Positions 1 to 9,361 are shown, numbered from the stretch's first letter. The stretch is DNA of 64,000 nt from Aquipuribacter sp051216895 (GCF_051216895.1 NZ_JBPKAO010000001.1:1-64000); one strand, 5' to 3'. Numbers and translations: made by a program. Notes: generated by a model from the letters alone, not told the origin.

Positions 1-110
1 CCGCGATCAGAGGGGGGGCGGGTCGCGCCCGGCTCCGCCGCCAGCCCACCGCACGCGTTCGGTTCCGAGGGCAGACGAGCCCAGGTGCGTGGACGTGCGA
101 CCAGCAGCAG
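1..110. other. left edge, no gene recognised
   Basis: Short GC-rich stretch at the window edge. I see no reading frame, hairpin or repeat that I can support. It lies just downstream of the minus-strand EcsC-like gene, so it may hold that gene's terminator or part of a neighbour outside the window. Confidence 0.3.
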
Positions 111-812
111 TCACTGGTTCTGAATGAAGTCGATCTTCGCCTCGTAGAACTCGCGGGACGCTTTCATGATCGAGCCGACCAACCAGACGTTGACGCCCGC
201 ATTCACGGCCCCACCGAGCAACGGCACCGCGGTCGCGGATATCTTTCCGGCGAGCTTCGAGGCGAGCTTGGATCCCACCTTGGCCATGACCTTGGTCCCC
301 AGCTGGCCCCCGACAAGGCTGCCCGATGATTTCAGCAGGACCTTGGTCATGCCCTTGACGAATCCTTTGGTGAAGATCTTCGACCCAGGCTTGACGCCGA
401 ACTTGGCACCGAGCTCTGCCGCGAACTTGCCCGAGCCGGCCGGACTCAGCAGGTCGATGACCCCCTCATCGCCGGCCCAGTGCACGATCACGGCATCGAC
501 GTCACCGTCCTCCAGGATGTTCCCGAGCCCGGCCTCCCGTCCGAGGATGGCGCCGATGCCGTAGGACGCGACCCCGATGCGGTCGACGAGCACGGCTACG
601 TCGATCGCCATCAGCGCGAGGTTGAGGCCCGGAACGGCAGCCAGGGTCCCTGTCGCCCCCGACAAGCTGAGCTGCCTGGTCCGCCAACCACGGAGCGACA
701 CTCCATCCGTCTGCTCGTAGATGGCGTCGTAGTTGGGGTTCATCGTCTTGATGGCACCGATGAATGCGTCCACAACGGCTTGTACGCTCTTGTTCACCCA
801 CGACATGCGCAT
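111..812 (-). CDS. EcsC-like hypothetical protein
   Basis: A 233-residue protein with an alternating Gly/Ala/Lys-rich helical second half (about 125-200) and a C-terminal block, AVPLLGGAVNAGVNVWLV, that resembles the end of the EcsC family. EcsC proteins are poorly characterised and often membrane-associated; no enzymatic role can be claimed. A hydrophobic stretch near residues 55-85 may be a membrane segment. An ATG two codons inside the longest frame (MSWVNK) is an equal start candidate. Base composition is visibly lower in GC (about 57-62 percent in the lines counted) than the genes around it, which suggests acquisition by transfer. The family call is moderate; the existence of the gene is likely. 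Confidence 0.6.
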   Translation of the reverse strand: MRMSWVNKSVQAVVDAFIGAIKTMNPNYDAIYEQTDGVSLRGWRTRQLSLSGATGTLAAVPGLNLALMAIDVAVLVDRIGVASYGIGAILGREAGLGNILEDGDVDAVIVHWAGDEGVIDLLSPAGSGKFAAELGAKFGVKPGSKIFTKGFVKGMTKVLLKSSGSLVGGQLGTKVMAKVGSKLASKLAGKISATAVPLLGGAVNAGVNVWLVGSIMKASREFYEAKIDFIQNQ

Positions 813-934
813 CCCCCGTGGCAGTGGTCGAACACAAGAAACGGCGTCGTGCGGGCCAAGACCAACAAACGGTAATCCGAGGAGTGGAGTCGGGCAAGGC
901 TTGTCGCTGCCCGCCTGACGCCGTGGGGCCGCCG

Positions 935-2007
935 TCAGCGCCCGGGCAGGCCGGCCAGCACGTCGGCGAGCCTGGACCGCAGCTGCTCACCGTCCGGCGC
1001 GTGGACGAACGGCACCCCTTCGACCAGCTCGGTGCGCGCGGGGTGCTCCTCGACGATCCTCACCTGACGCATCGCCACGGCCAGGACCCGTCCCGGGTGG
1101 CTGCGGATGAAGTCGGCGTAGATGTCGGGGTCGTGCTCCCCGTCGTCGCCCACCAGGACCCAGCGAACCCACGGCAGGTCGCGGGCGAGCCGCTCCAGCG
1201 AGCCCCGCTTGTGGGCCTGGCCGTCGCGGAAGAACCGGTCGGGCCGCGGACCCCAGTCGGTCATCAGCAGCGACCCCCGCGGGAACCCGTTGCGCGCCAG
1301 GAACCGGGCCACGGGTCCGGCCAGGTTCCAGGGACCGTTGCTCAGGTAGACGACCGCCGGGTGCTCCTGCGAACCGATCACCGCGCGCAGCAGGGCGGCG
1401 GTACCGGGGACGGCCGCGCGTCCCTCGCTGCCCCGGGCCAGGGTCCGCCACGCCGCGCGGAGCGGGTGCCGCAGACCCGGGCCAGGGTCAGCCACGCCGC
1501 ACGGAGCGGGTGCCGCAGACCCGTCACCCACGCGGTGTCGTCGATGTCGCAGACGACCCCGACCCCGGCCTCGGGGGACGCCACCTGGACCAGCCCCGGC
1601 ACCTGCTTGCGGCCGGTGACGTGGAACAGCACGTCGGACCAGCCGGGCGGCAGCTGCTGCGCCAGGTCCGCGTCCACGAACCCGCCCTGCCCGCTGGTCA
1701 GCTCGTGCCGCCGGCCACCCACCTCGACGTCGACGCGGGCGCCCGGACGTTCCAGGGTCAGCAGCCGCCGCCAGCCCGCGACCCCCACGACCTGCGACGG
1801 CTCCGCCCCCGGTGCCGCGAGGACCACCCGGGCCAGGACGCGGACGTGGTCCGGCGCCCCGATGCCCGTGTAGGGCAGCACCGCCTCGCTCCACCCCCGG
1901 CGCAGCGCCAGCCGGGAGGCCAGCGCCGTGGCCCCCACCTCGGCCCGGAAGACCGCACGGACGACGACGGCGCGGGCACGGGCGAGCAGCCCGTCGGTGG
2001 AGGTCAT
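935..2007 (-). pseudogene. App1-family phosphatase (DUF2183), frameshifted by a 44-bp tandem duplication
   Basis: The N-terminal frame starts at ATG 2007 and carries VVCDIDDTAW (Asp154 and Asp156), the DxDxT motif of the phosphatidate phosphatase App1/DUF2183 family (HAD-like). The C-terminal frame, ending at 935, carries VYLSNGPWNL and LVGDDGEHDPDIY, later motifs of the same family. The two frames do not join. Bases 1432-1475 and 1476-1519 are a tandem repeat of 44 bp with two mismatches, and deleting one copy restores a single 342-codon frame exactly. So this is one gene broken by a duplication, or a sequencing/assembly artefact. If intact it would act on phosphatidate or a related phosphoester. 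Confidence 0.85.
1432..1519. repeat. 44-bp imperfect tandem duplication
   Basis: Copy one spans 1432-1475 and copy two 1476-1519. They differ only at 1446/1490 (c/a) and 1457/1501 (g/a). The repeat length is not a multiple of three, so it frameshifts the App1-type gene that contains it. Confidence 0.9.
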
Positions 2008-2245
2008 GCACGGTGACGGTGCCAGAGGTCCGCCCCGATGTCATGACGGTGCGCACCACCTGCCGGCTCACCACCCACCGGCTCGCTACCGCAGCGCCGG
2101 GTCCGCCGCCTGCCCCCGAGCGGGTGACGCCGCGGCCGCCGACGGGGGATCCTGGACCAGGACCGGGGCGGCGGCGCCGTCGGGCCGACACTATGACCGG
2201 TAGCCGCGCGAATGGTCCGGGGCCGGAGGGGTGGTGTGCGGCGCG

Positions 2246-3787
2246 ATGATCGAGGTGCTCTCGCTGCCCGTCGCCCCCGGCGTCCCCCTGCTGCTCGTCG
2301 CCGGCCTCGCGGTCCCGCTCACCGCCCTGCTCAGCCGGCGACCGCTGCGGCTCGTCGGCTTCGGCGGGGCGATGGTCTACTCGCTGGACTCCGCGGTGCT
2401 GGGGCTGCTGCTGTGGACGACCATGACCACCGCGGCGGCCAGCGGCCAGCTCGATGCCCCCGGCGGTGGTGCCCTCGTCCCGATCGCAGGGGCGGCGTGG
2501 CTGCCGTGGCTGCTCGGCTACGTGCTGGCCGAGGCCGCGGCGCACCAGCGGCGTGCCGCCGTCCGGGCCTACAACATCCTGCTCTCCGCGCTCGCGGGAC
2601 TGGTGTTCGTGGCCGTGGCGCTGTCGGTGCGGGCCGGGGTGGCCCGCCTGGTCGTCGACGTCTACTCCCCGAGCGACGTCGGGGTCTGGGACCTGGTCGC
2701 CGTCGTCCTCGCCAGCGGTGCGTACGTGGGCGTCGACCTGCTGCTGAGCGCGCTCTACGTGGCCCGGGTCGAGGGAGGTCGGATCCGCGAGGTGCTCGCC
2801 GACCCCGCCGGCCTCGTGGCCGCCGGCACCGTCCTCGCGGTCAACGCGACCGCCGTGCTGGCCGCGGTCCTGCTCGCGGTGGCCCCGTGGGGCCTCCTGC
2901 TGCTGCTGCCGGTCGCGATCGCCCTGGTCCACGCGACCCACACGTCGACGGCCGTCATGAGCGAGCACGCCCGGGCCAGGGCCCTGTACCGCGGGGCCGT
3001 GGGCTGCCAGGCCGCGACCACGCACGACGACGTCGTCGAGGCGATCTGCGCGGCGGCGGAGGACGCGGCCGTGGCCCCGGCGTCCCTGCGGGACACCGGT
3101 CCGGACGACGACCAGGTCGGCGTGGCCCTGGACGACGAGGGCGTCCGGCGGTGGCTGGTCGTCGGTCCGCGCCGCAACCGGCACGCCTTCGGCCGGGACG
3201 ACGAGGCGGCGCTGGCCACCCTGGCCGCGCTCGCCGAGCAGGCCCTGGCCCGGGTCGGGGCGATGGAGCGGGTGCGGGCGGTCGCCGAGCGCGACGCGCT
3301 GACCGGTGTCCTCAACCGCGGGGCGGTGATGTCCCTGCTCGAGCGGACGGTGACGACCGACTCCGCGGTCCTGTTCTGCGACGTGGACCACTTCAAGTCC
3401 GTGAACGACACCTTCGGGCACCGGGTCGGCGACCAGGTGCTGGTCACCGTGGCCCGGACGCTGCAGGAGGTCGTCGGCGAGCACGGCACCGTGGGGCGGG
3501 TGGGTGGCGACGAGTTCATCGTCGTGCTCCCCCGCACCGACCCCGGCCGCACCGAGGAGCTTCGGTCCACGGTCCTGCGGGCGATGGAGCCCCCGCTCCG
3601 CAGCGGCGGTCAGGACCTCCGGGTGGGCCTGAGCATCGGGGTCGCCGGGGTCGCCGAGCTGCGGACCGTCGCCACCACCGACCCGGCCGACCTGGCCGAG
3701 GCCCTGCTCGAACGGGCCGACCAGCGCATGTACGACGACAAGCGGTCCGGCCGACGTGAACCGGCGCGGCCGCACCGGACCCGCTGA
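2246..3787 (+). CDS. membrane-anchored GGDEF protein (diguanylate cyclase)
   Basis: The first 240 or so residues are strongly hydrophobic with six or more probable membrane helices, followed by a degenerate GAF-like linker and a C-terminal GGDEF domain (about residues 345-505). The motif VGGDEF is intact at about residue 420, and FCDVDHFKSVNDTFGH precedes it, so c-di-GMP synthesis from two GTP is expected at the inner face of the membrane. The inhibitory RxxD site upstream of GGDEF is not present (EHGT occupies that position), so product inhibition may be absent. GTG codons at 2231 and 2234 are alternative starts. The gene ends 19 bases from the convergent metallo-beta-lactamase gene. Confidence 0.85.
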   Translation: MIEVLSLPVAPGVPLLLVAGLAVPLTALLSRRPLRLVGFGGAMVYSLDSAVLGLLLWTTMTTAAASGQLDAPGGGALVPIAGAAWLPWLLGYVLAEAAAHQRRAAVRAYNILLSALAGLVFVAVALSVRAGVARLVVDVYSPSDVGVWDLVAVVLASGAYVGVDLLLSALYVARVEGGRIREVLADPAGLVAAGTVLAVNATAVLAAVLLAVAPWGLLLLLPVAIALVHATHTSTAVMSEHARARALYRGAVGCQAATTHDDVVEAICAAAEDAAVAPASLRDTGPDDDQVGVALDDEGVRRWLVVGPRRNRHAFGRDDEAALATLAALAEQALARVGAMERVRAVAERDALTGVLNRGAVMSLLERTVTTDSAVLFCDVDHFKSVNDTFGHRVGDQVLVTVARTLQEVVGEHGTVGRVGGDEFIVVLPRTDPGRTEELRSTVLRAMEPPLRSGGQDLRVGLSIGVAGVAELRTVATTDPADLAEALLERADQRMYDDKRSGRREPARPHRTR

Positions 3788-3806
3788 CCCGTCTCGTCGT
3801 CGGGGA

Positions 3807-4415
3807 CTACCGACCCAGCGCGGCGGCCTCCGCGCCGATCGACGTGGCGCCACCGTGACCGGTCCGCACCACGGTGTCGTCCGGCAGCACGAACAGCCTC
3901 GACCGGATCGACGCCTCGATGACGTCCCGGTCGCTGAACGACCGCCCGGTGGCCCCGGGGCCGCCCTGGAACAGGGTGTCCCCGGTCAGCACGGTGTGCA
4001 GGTCGGGCACGTGCAGGCAGACCGCGCCCGGGCTGTGGCCCGGGGTGTGCAGGACGTGGACCTCGGCCCCGGCGACGGTCAGGACCTGCCCGTCGGACAG
4101 GTCGGCGTCCCAGCGCGCGTCGCCGTGGGTCAGCTCCCAGACCGGGGCGTCGTCGGGGTGCAGCAGGACGGGCGCGGAGAACCGGGCCCCCGCCGCCAGG
4201 GCCTCGCGGCAGTGGTCGTCGTGGGCGTGGGTGAGCACGACCGCGACCACACGACGGTCGCCGACCAGGCCGGCGACGGCGCCCAGGTCGTGGGCGGGGT
4301 CCACGACCAGGCACTCCTGGTCGTCGCCCAGGACCCAGACGTTGTTGTCGACCTGGTGGGTCTCGCCGTCCAGGCTGAACGTGCCGGAGGTCTCGACGTG
4401 GTCGACGCGCAGCAT
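3807..4415 (-). CDS. MBL-fold metallo-hydrolase linked to mycothiol metabolism
   Basis: A 202-residue metallo-beta-lactamase-fold protein. The metal site is clear: THAHDDH (His63, His65, Asp67, His68) and TPGHSPG (His127), with a later Asp in LTGDTLF and a His in RTGHGG. Its ATG shares one base with the TGA of the upstream S-(hydroxymethyl)mycothiol dehydrogenase (position 4415), so the two are translationally coupled. The same pair occurs in mycobacteria. The natural inference is a thioesterase acting on an S-acyl or S-formyl mycothiol adduct, the glyoxalase II/formylglutathione hydrolase role, but the substrate is not shown by the sequence. Confidence 0.85.
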   Translation of the reverse strand: MLRVDHVETSGTFSLDGETHQVDNNVWVLGDDQECLVVDPAHDLGAVAGLVGDRRVVAVVLTHAHDDHCREALAAGARFSAPVLLHPDDAPVWELTHGDARWDADLSDGQVLTVAGAEVHVLHTPGHSPGAVCLHVPDLHTVLTGDTLFQGGPGATGRSFSDRDVIEASIRSRLFVLPDDTVVRTGHGGATSIGAEAAALGR

Positions 4416-5500
4416 CAGAGCACCACGACCGAGCGGAGGACCTCGCCGCGGTGCATCTTGTCGAACGCGGCCTCGACGTCGCCGATGCCGATCGTCTCGG
4501 TGACGAAGGCGTCCAGGTCGAAGCGGCCCTGCCGGTACAGGTCGATCAGCATGGGGAAGTCGCGGTCGGGCAGGCAGTCGCCGTACCAGGACGACTTGAG
4601 CGAGCCGCCGCGGCCGAACACGTCCAGCAGGGGCAGCTCCAGCGTCATGTCGGGCGTCGGGACGCCCACCAGCACCACGGTGCCGGCCAGGTCCCGGGCG
4701 TTGAACGCCTGCACGTAGGTCTCCGGACGGCCGACCGCGTCGATGACGACGTCGGCCCCGAAACCACCGGTCAGGGCGCGGATCGCCTCGACTACGTCGC
4801 CGTCGGCGGGGTCCACGGTGTGGGTCGCGCCGAAGCCCCGGGCCCACTCGAGCTTGCGCGGGTCCAGGTCGACGGCGATGACGGTGGTCGCCCCGGCGAC
4901 GGCCGCACCGGCCACCGCGGCCGCACCCACACCGCCGCAGCCGATGACCGCGACCGAGTCGCCGCGCTGCACCCCACCGGTGTTGACCGCGGCGCCGAAG
5001 CCCGCCATCACGCCGCACCCGAGCAGGCCGGCGGCGGTCGCCGGGGCCTCCGGGTCGACCTTGGTGCACTGACCGGAGTGCACCAGCGTCTTCGCCTGGA
5101 ACGCCCCGATGCCCAGCGCGTTCGACAGCACGGTGCCGTCGGTCAGGGTCATGGGCTGAGCGGCGTTGTGGGTGTCGAAGCAGTACCAGGGACGGCCCCG
5201 GCGACAGGCGCGGCACTGACCGCAGACGGCGCGCCAGTTGAGCACGACGAAGTCACCGACCTGGACGTTGGTGACGCCCTCGCCCAGGACGGCCACGACC
5301 CCGGCCGCCTCGTGGCCGAGCAGGTACGGGAAGTCGTCGCCGATCCCGCCCTCGCGGTAGTGCAGGTCGGTGTGGCAGACCCCGCAGGCCTGCACGTCGA
5401 CGACCACCTCACCGGGCCCCGGGTCGGGGACGACGATGGTCTCCAGCGTCACCGGCTCGCCCTTGGCGCGGGTGACGACTCCCTGGACCTCGTACGGCAT
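4415..5500 (-). CDS. mscR: S-(hydroxymethyl)mycothiol dehydrogenase
   Basis: A 361-residue zinc-dependent medium-chain dehydrogenase of the mycothiol-dependent formaldehyde dehydrogenase type. Catalytic zinc ligands are Cys39 (ACGVCHTD) and His63-Glu64 (GHEAAG). Structural zinc cysteines fall in CGQCRAC (93, 96, 99) and at 107. The NAD-binding Rossmann loop is GCGGVG at 187-192. The family oxidises S-hydroxymethyl mycothiol, formed from formaldehyde, to the formyl adduct in the cytosol. ATG 5500 is chosen because it has a gaggag ribosome site at the right spacing; the longer frame upstream lacks one. The MBL hydrolase follows with a one-base overlap. The gene diverges from the amylase gene. 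Confidence 0.93.
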   Translation of the reverse strand: MPYEVQGVVTRAKGEPVTLETIVVPDPGPGEVVVDVQACGVCHTDLHYREGGIGDDFPYLLGHEAAGVVAVLGEGVTNVQVGDFVVLNWRAVCGQCRACRRGRPWYCFDTHNAAQPMTLTDGTVLSNALGIGAFQAKTLVHSGQCTKVDPEAPATAAGLLGCGVMAGFGAAVNTGGVQRGDSVAVIGCGGVGAAAVAGAAVAGATTVIAVDLDPRKLEWARGFGATHTVDPADGDVVEAIRALTGGFGADVVIDAVGRPETYVQAFNARDLAGTVVLVGVPTPDMTLELPLLDVFGRGGSLKSSWYGDCLPDRDFPMLIDLYRQGRFDLDAFVTETIGIGDVEAAFDKMHRGEVLRSVVVL

Positions 5501-5657
5501 GCGTGTCTCCTCAGACGGTGCGGGTGGGGCAACCGACCACTCGTGCGGTCGTGCGCATCCTCCTACAGGTCGCACCGGGAGGCGCGATCGACGGGACCGG
5601 GCACCCGGTGCGCGACGATGAGCGGAACGCACACCACCCGCACCCGAGGAGTCGCTG

Positions 5658-7034
5658 ATGGACCACCCCGACACCACCGGCTCACGGGTCGACGGCCCGG
5701 ACTGGGTGCGCCACGCCCTGTTCTGGCACGTCTACCCGCTCGGTTTCACCGGTGCCGAGGCCGAGCTCGCGGACCTCGTCGACGGCCCCCGGCACCGGCT
5801 GCCCCACCTGCAGGCCTGGCTGGACCACGTCGTCGCCCTGGGCGCCTCGGGCGTGCAGCTGGGCCCGGTGTTCGCCTCCGAGACCCACGGCTACGACACC
5901 GTCGACCACCTGCGCGTCGACCCGAGGCTCGGTGACGACGCCGACCTGGACGCGTTCCTGGCCGCCGCCCGCGAGCGCGGGGTGCGCGTGCTGCTCGACG
6001 GGGTGTTCAACCACGTCGGCCGCGGCCATCCGGCGTTCCGGTCGGTGCTGGAGCACGGGCCGAGCGCCCCCACGGCGTCCTGGTTCCGGCTGCGCTGGCC
6101 GGACGGCGTCGAGGCGTGGCGTCCCGGGGTCGAGCCCGACCACGACGACTTCGAGGGCCACCACCACCTCGTCGCCCTGAACCACGACGAGCCCGCCGTC
6201 GTCGACCTCGTCGTCGACGTGATGACCCACTGGCTGGACCGGGGGGTCGCGGGCTGGCGCCTGGACGCCGCCTACGCCGTGCCCACGTCGTTCTGGGCCC
6301 AGGTGAGCGGCCGGGTCCGCGAGCACCACCCGGACGCCTACCTGGTGGGCGAGGTGATCCACGGCGACTACGCCGCGGTGGTGCGCGACGGCGGCCTGGA
6401 CGCGGTGACCCAGTACGAGCTGTGGAAGGCGGTCTGGAGCAGCCTCAACGACCACAACTTCCACGAGCTGGCCCACGCCCTGGGCCGTCACGACGAGTTC
6501 CTGCAGGCGTTCACCCCGTTCACCTTCGTCGGCAACCACGACGTCACGCGGATCGCCAGCCGGCTGACCGACCCCGCCCACCTGGCGCACGCCGTCGTCG
6601 TCCTGGCCACGGTCGGCGGGACACCCGCGGTCTACGCCGGGGACGAGCACGGGTTCACCGGTGTGAAGGAGGACCGGGTCGGCGGGGACGACGCGGTGCG
6701 GCCCCGGTTCCCCGGCACCCCCGAGGAGCTGTCCCCGGTCGGGCTGCCGGTCTTCCACCACCACCAGGAGCTGCTCGGGCTGCGGCGTCGGCACGCCTGG
6801 CTGCACGCGGCCCGGACCGAGGTGCTCGACGTCGCCGACGAGCACCTGGGCTACGTCAGCACCGACGGCGAGCAGCGGCTGCTCGTCGCGCTGTCCACGT
6901 CGGCCTCGACGGTCGCGGTGCGGGTCCCGGGGGCCACCGAGGTGCTGGCCGGGGGCGGCTCGCTCACCGACCCGGGCACCGCCGGGGCGCGGGTCGACCT
7001 GGCGGCCGGCGGCTGGGCCGTGCTCGCCGGCTAG
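5658..7034 (+). CDS. GH13 alpha-amylase family glycosidase
   Basis: A 458-residue cytosolic protein (no signal peptide) with the TIM-barrel signatures of glycoside hydrolase family 13. Region I is DGVFNHV (about 114-120). The nucleophile is Asp203 in GWRLDAAY, the acid/base Glu232 in LVGEVIHG, and the third carboxylate Asp295 in VGNHD. A short beta-rich C-terminal domain follows. The protein is short for an amylase and may act on small maltooligosaccharides or trehalose-type glucans; the substrate cannot be read from sequence. A gaggag site lies before ATG 5658. It is convergent with the hemerythrin gene 24 bases downstream. Confidence 0.88.
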   Translation: MDHPDTTGSRVDGPDWVRHALFWHVYPLGFTGAEAELADLVDGPRHRLPHLQAWLDHVVALGASGVQLGPVFASETHGYDTVDHLRVDPRLGDDADLDAFLAAARERGVRVLLDGVFNHVGRGHPAFRSVLEHGPSAPTASWFRLRWPDGVEAWRPGVEPDHDDFEGHHHLVALNHDEPAVVDLVVDVMTHWLDRGVAGWRLDAAYAVPTSFWAQVSGRVREHHPDAYLVGEVIHGDYAAVVRDGGLDAVTQYELWKAVWSSLNDHNFHELAHALGRHDEFLQAFTPFTFVGNHDVTRIASRLTDPAHLAHAVVVLATVGGTPAVYAGDEHGFTGVKEDRVGGDDAVRPRFPGTPEELSPVGLPVFHHHQELLGLRRRHAWLHAARTEVLDVADEHLGYVSTDGEQRLLVALSTSASTVAVRVPGATEVLAGGGSLTDPGTAGARVDLAAGGWAVLAG

Positions 7035-7057
7035 CACCGTCCCGACGGCCCCGCCGC

Positions 7058-7567
7058 TCAGATCAGGAGCCGGAGCCGGTCGAGCGCAGGCACCAGCTGC
7101 TCCTCCTCCACCCGCAGGTGCTCGACGAGGGCGTCGGCGAGCGCCTCGAGGGCGGTGGACACCCGCCGGGCCGCCGCCACGGTGTCCTCGGCGCCGTAGG
7201 TGCGGGCCAGCTCGTCGTCGACCGTGCGCAGCAGGCCGCCGATGCGGACGTGGTCGGCGGCCAGCTCGTCGAGGACCGGGCGCAGCGACGGGTCGGCCGC
7301 CAGCAGGTCCGGGTACATCCGGGCGTCCTCGATCCCGTGGTGGCCGTGGACGAACCGGCAGAACATCTGGCAGAACGCGCCGAGCTGGGCGAACGTCCGG
7401 CGCAGCTGCGAGTCGCGGACCTGCTCGCGGACCTCGCCGAGCGGCAGCCGCCCCTGCGCCAGCGCGGTCGCGGCGCTGCGCAGCTCGACCAGCTCGTGAC
7501 GCAGGTGGTCGTGGATGGCGACCAGCATCTCGCCGGAGCCGCCGGGCTCGGGGGTCACGGTGCTCAT
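7058..7567 (-). CDS. hemerythrin-domain protein
   Basis: About 169 residues forming a four-helix hemerythrin-like bundle. Ligand-type residues are seen in IHDHLRHEL, VHGHHGIEDARMYP, AADHVRI and EHLRVEEEQLVP, matching the HHE-type di-iron spacing. Such cytosolic proteins bind oxygen, NO or reactive oxygen species, or buffer iron. An upstream ATG at 7576 would add three residues. Divergent from the DsbA-family gene with about 59 bases between starts. Confidence 0.85.
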   Translation of the reverse strand: MSTVTPEPGGSGEMLVAIHDHLRHELVELRSAATALAQGRLPLGEVREQVRDSQLRRTFAQLGAFCQMFCRFVHGHHGIEDARMYPDLLAADPSLRPVLDELAADHVRIGGLLRTVDDELARTYGAEDTVAAARRVSTALEALADALVEHLRVEEEQLVPALDRLRLLI

Positions 7568-7626
7568 GCCGACCATCGTGCCCGGGCGTCCGGAACACCA
7601 CGGCAGTGGTCCCGGTTGGCACCGTC

Positions 7627-8439
7627 GTGAGCCTGCAGACCCCCACCGCCCCCCTGACCGTCGAGGTCTGGTCCGACGTCGTGTGCCCCTGGTGCTACAT
7701 CGGCAAGCGCCGGCTCGAGGCGGCCATCGCCCAGCTCGGCGCGGACGAGGTCCGCGTGGTCTGGCGCTCGTTCCAGCTGGACCCGACCTCGCCCCGGCCG
7801 GGCGAGCCGGGTCACGGCACCGACGTGGCCACCTACCTGGGCGAGAAGTACGGTGGCGGGCGCGAGGCCGGGCTGCAGATGAACGCCCGGGTGAGCGAGG
7901 TCGCCGCCGGTGACGGCCTGGACTTCCACCTGGAGGCCGCCGTCCGCGGCAGCACCACCGACGCCCACCGGTTGATCCACCTGGCGTCCTCGCTCGACCC
8001 GGACGGCGCGAACGGGCTGCAGGACCGGGTCAAGGAGCGCTTCCTGCGGGCCTACTTCACCGACGGCCACGACGTGTCCCGGCCCGAGGTGCTGCGTGAC
8101 CTCGCCGTCGACGCCGGGCTGCCCGCCCAGCAGGTCGACGACGTGCTCAGCAGCGTCGCCTTCGCCCGCGACGTGGCCGCCGACCAGGCGCAGGCCCAGG
8201 CCTACGGCGCGACCGGGGTGCCGTTCACCGTGGTCGGCGGCAAGTACGGGGTGTCGGGCGCGCAGCCGGTCGAGGTGTTCGCGGAGGCGCTGCGACGGGC
8301 CCGGGCGGAGCGGACCCCGGCCCTGGTCCAGGTCGGCGGCGTCGCGTCCGCCGACGGTTCGGGCCCCGGCACCGCGGGTACCCCTGTCGAGGACGCCGAG
8401 GCCTGCGGGCCCGACGGCTGCGCAGTCCCCCAGCAGTGA
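7627..8439 (+). CDS. DsbA-family (FrnE-like) oxidoreductase
   Basis: A thioredoxin-fold protein of the FrnE/2-hydroxychromene isomerase branch of the DsbA family. The redox motif is CPWC (Cys20-Cys23 from the GTG at 7627) in EVWSDVVCPWCYIGKRR, and GVPFTVVGGKYGVSGAQ carries the cis-Pro loop. No signal peptide is present, so it acts in the cytosol. A GTG at 7606 is in frame upstream, but the family normally begins just before EVWSD. An unusual Cys-containing tail (EACGPDGCAVPQQ) ends the protein. The aldo-keto reductase gene starts 13 bases after its stop and is probably cotranscribed. Confidence 0.87.
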   Translation: MSLQTPTAPLTVEVWSDVVCPWCYIGKRRLEAAIAQLGADEVRVVWRSFQLDPTSPRPGEPGHGTDVATYLGEKYGGGREAGLQMNARVSEVAAGDGLDFHLEAAVRGSTTDAHRLIHLASSLDPDGANGLQDRVKERFLRAYFTDGHDVSRPEVLRDLAVDAGLPAQQVDDVLSSVAFARDVAADQAQAQAYGATGVPFTVVGGKYGVSGAQPVEVFAEALRRARAERTPALVQVGGVASADGSGPGTAGTPVEDAEACGPDGCAVPQQ

Positions 8440-8452
8440 GGAGCACCACCGC

Positions 8453-9340
8453 ATGAGCACCCTCAGCACCCGCACCATCGGTGACCGCACCGTGTCCGCG
8501 ATCGGCCTCGGCGGCATGCCGATGTCGATCGAGGGCCGCCCCGACCGGGACCGGGCGGTGGCGACCATCCACGCCTCGCTCGACGCGGGCGTCACGTTCA
8601 TCGACACCGCGGACGCCTACCACCTGCACGCCGACGACATCGGGCACAACGAGACGCTGATCGCCCAGGCGCTGCGGTCCTGGGGCGGCGACGCCGACAC
8701 CGTCCTCGTCGCGACCAAGTCCGGCCACAAGCGTCCCGGCGACGGGTCCTGGACCCAGGACGGTCGGCCCGAGTACCTCAAGGCCGCGGCCAAGGCGTCG
8801 GCCACCCGGCTCGGCGTCGAGTCGATCGGGCTGCACCAGTTCCACCGCCCCGACCCCGACGTGCCCTACGCGGAGTCCGTGGGCGCGCTCGCGGAGCTGC
8901 TCGACGAGGGCGTGATCCAGATGGCGGGCATCAGCAACGCCGACCCCGACCAGATCCGCGAGGCCCAGGAGGTCCTGGGCGGGCGGCTGGTGAGCGTGCA
9001 GAACCAGTTCAGCCCGTCGTTCCGCAGCAGCGAGCCCGAGCTGCGCCTGTGCGACGAGCTCGCTCTGGCGTTCCTGCCGTGGAGCCCGCTCGGCGGGATC
9101 ACCAAGGCCGCCGACCTCACCCCCGGCCTGGCCCCGTTCGCCGACGTCGCGCAGGCCCACGGCGTGACCCCGCAGCAGGTGACGATCGCCTGGCTGCTGG
9201 CGAAGTCGCCGCACGTCATCCCGATCCCCGGCTCGTCGCGGCCGGAGACGGCCCGCGCGTCGGCCGAGGCCGTCGGCCTCGCGCTGACCGCGGACGAGGT
9301 CGCGCGCCTCGACGCGACGGAGCCGCCGCCCGCCGACTGA
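8453..9340 (+). CDS. aldo/keto reductase
   Basis: A 295-residue (beta/alpha)8 NAD(P)H-dependent oxidoreductase. The AKR tetrad is present: Asp51 and Tyr56 (IDTADAYH), Lys89 (VATKSGHK), His128 (GLHQFHRPD). The coenzyme-binding end has IPIPGSSRPETA. ATG 8453 follows a gaggag site that overlaps the stop of the upstream DsbA-family gene, so the pair is likely one operon for cytosolic redox chemistry. The carbonyl substrate is not deducible. Confidence 0.9.
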   Translation: MSTLSTRTIGDRTVSAIGLGGMPMSIEGRPDRDRAVATIHASLDAGVTFIDTADAYHLHADDIGHNETLIAQALRSWGGDADTVLVATKSGHKRPGDGSWTQDGRPEYLKAAAKASATRLGVESIGLHQFHRPDPDVPYAESVGALAELLDEGVIQMAGISNADPDQIREAQEVLGGRLVSVQNQFSPSFRSSEPELRLCDELALAFLPWSPLGGITKAADLTPGLAPFADVAQAHGVTPQQVTIAWLLAKSPHVIPIPGSSRPETARASAEAVGLALTADEVARLDATEPPPAD

Positions 9341-9361
9341 CACCCGCCCGACCAGGGACCG

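Noticed and set aside
2212..3759. Long Arg/Pro-rich frame overlapping the GGDEF gene
   Set aside because: It is a shadow in another frame of high-GC coding DNA; composition is dominated by Arg, Pro and Gly and no domain is visible.
935..3853. A single 972-codon minus-strand frame
   Set aside because: Only its last part (below about 1475) matches a family, the C-terminal half of the App1-type gene; the rest is antisense to the GGDEF gene.
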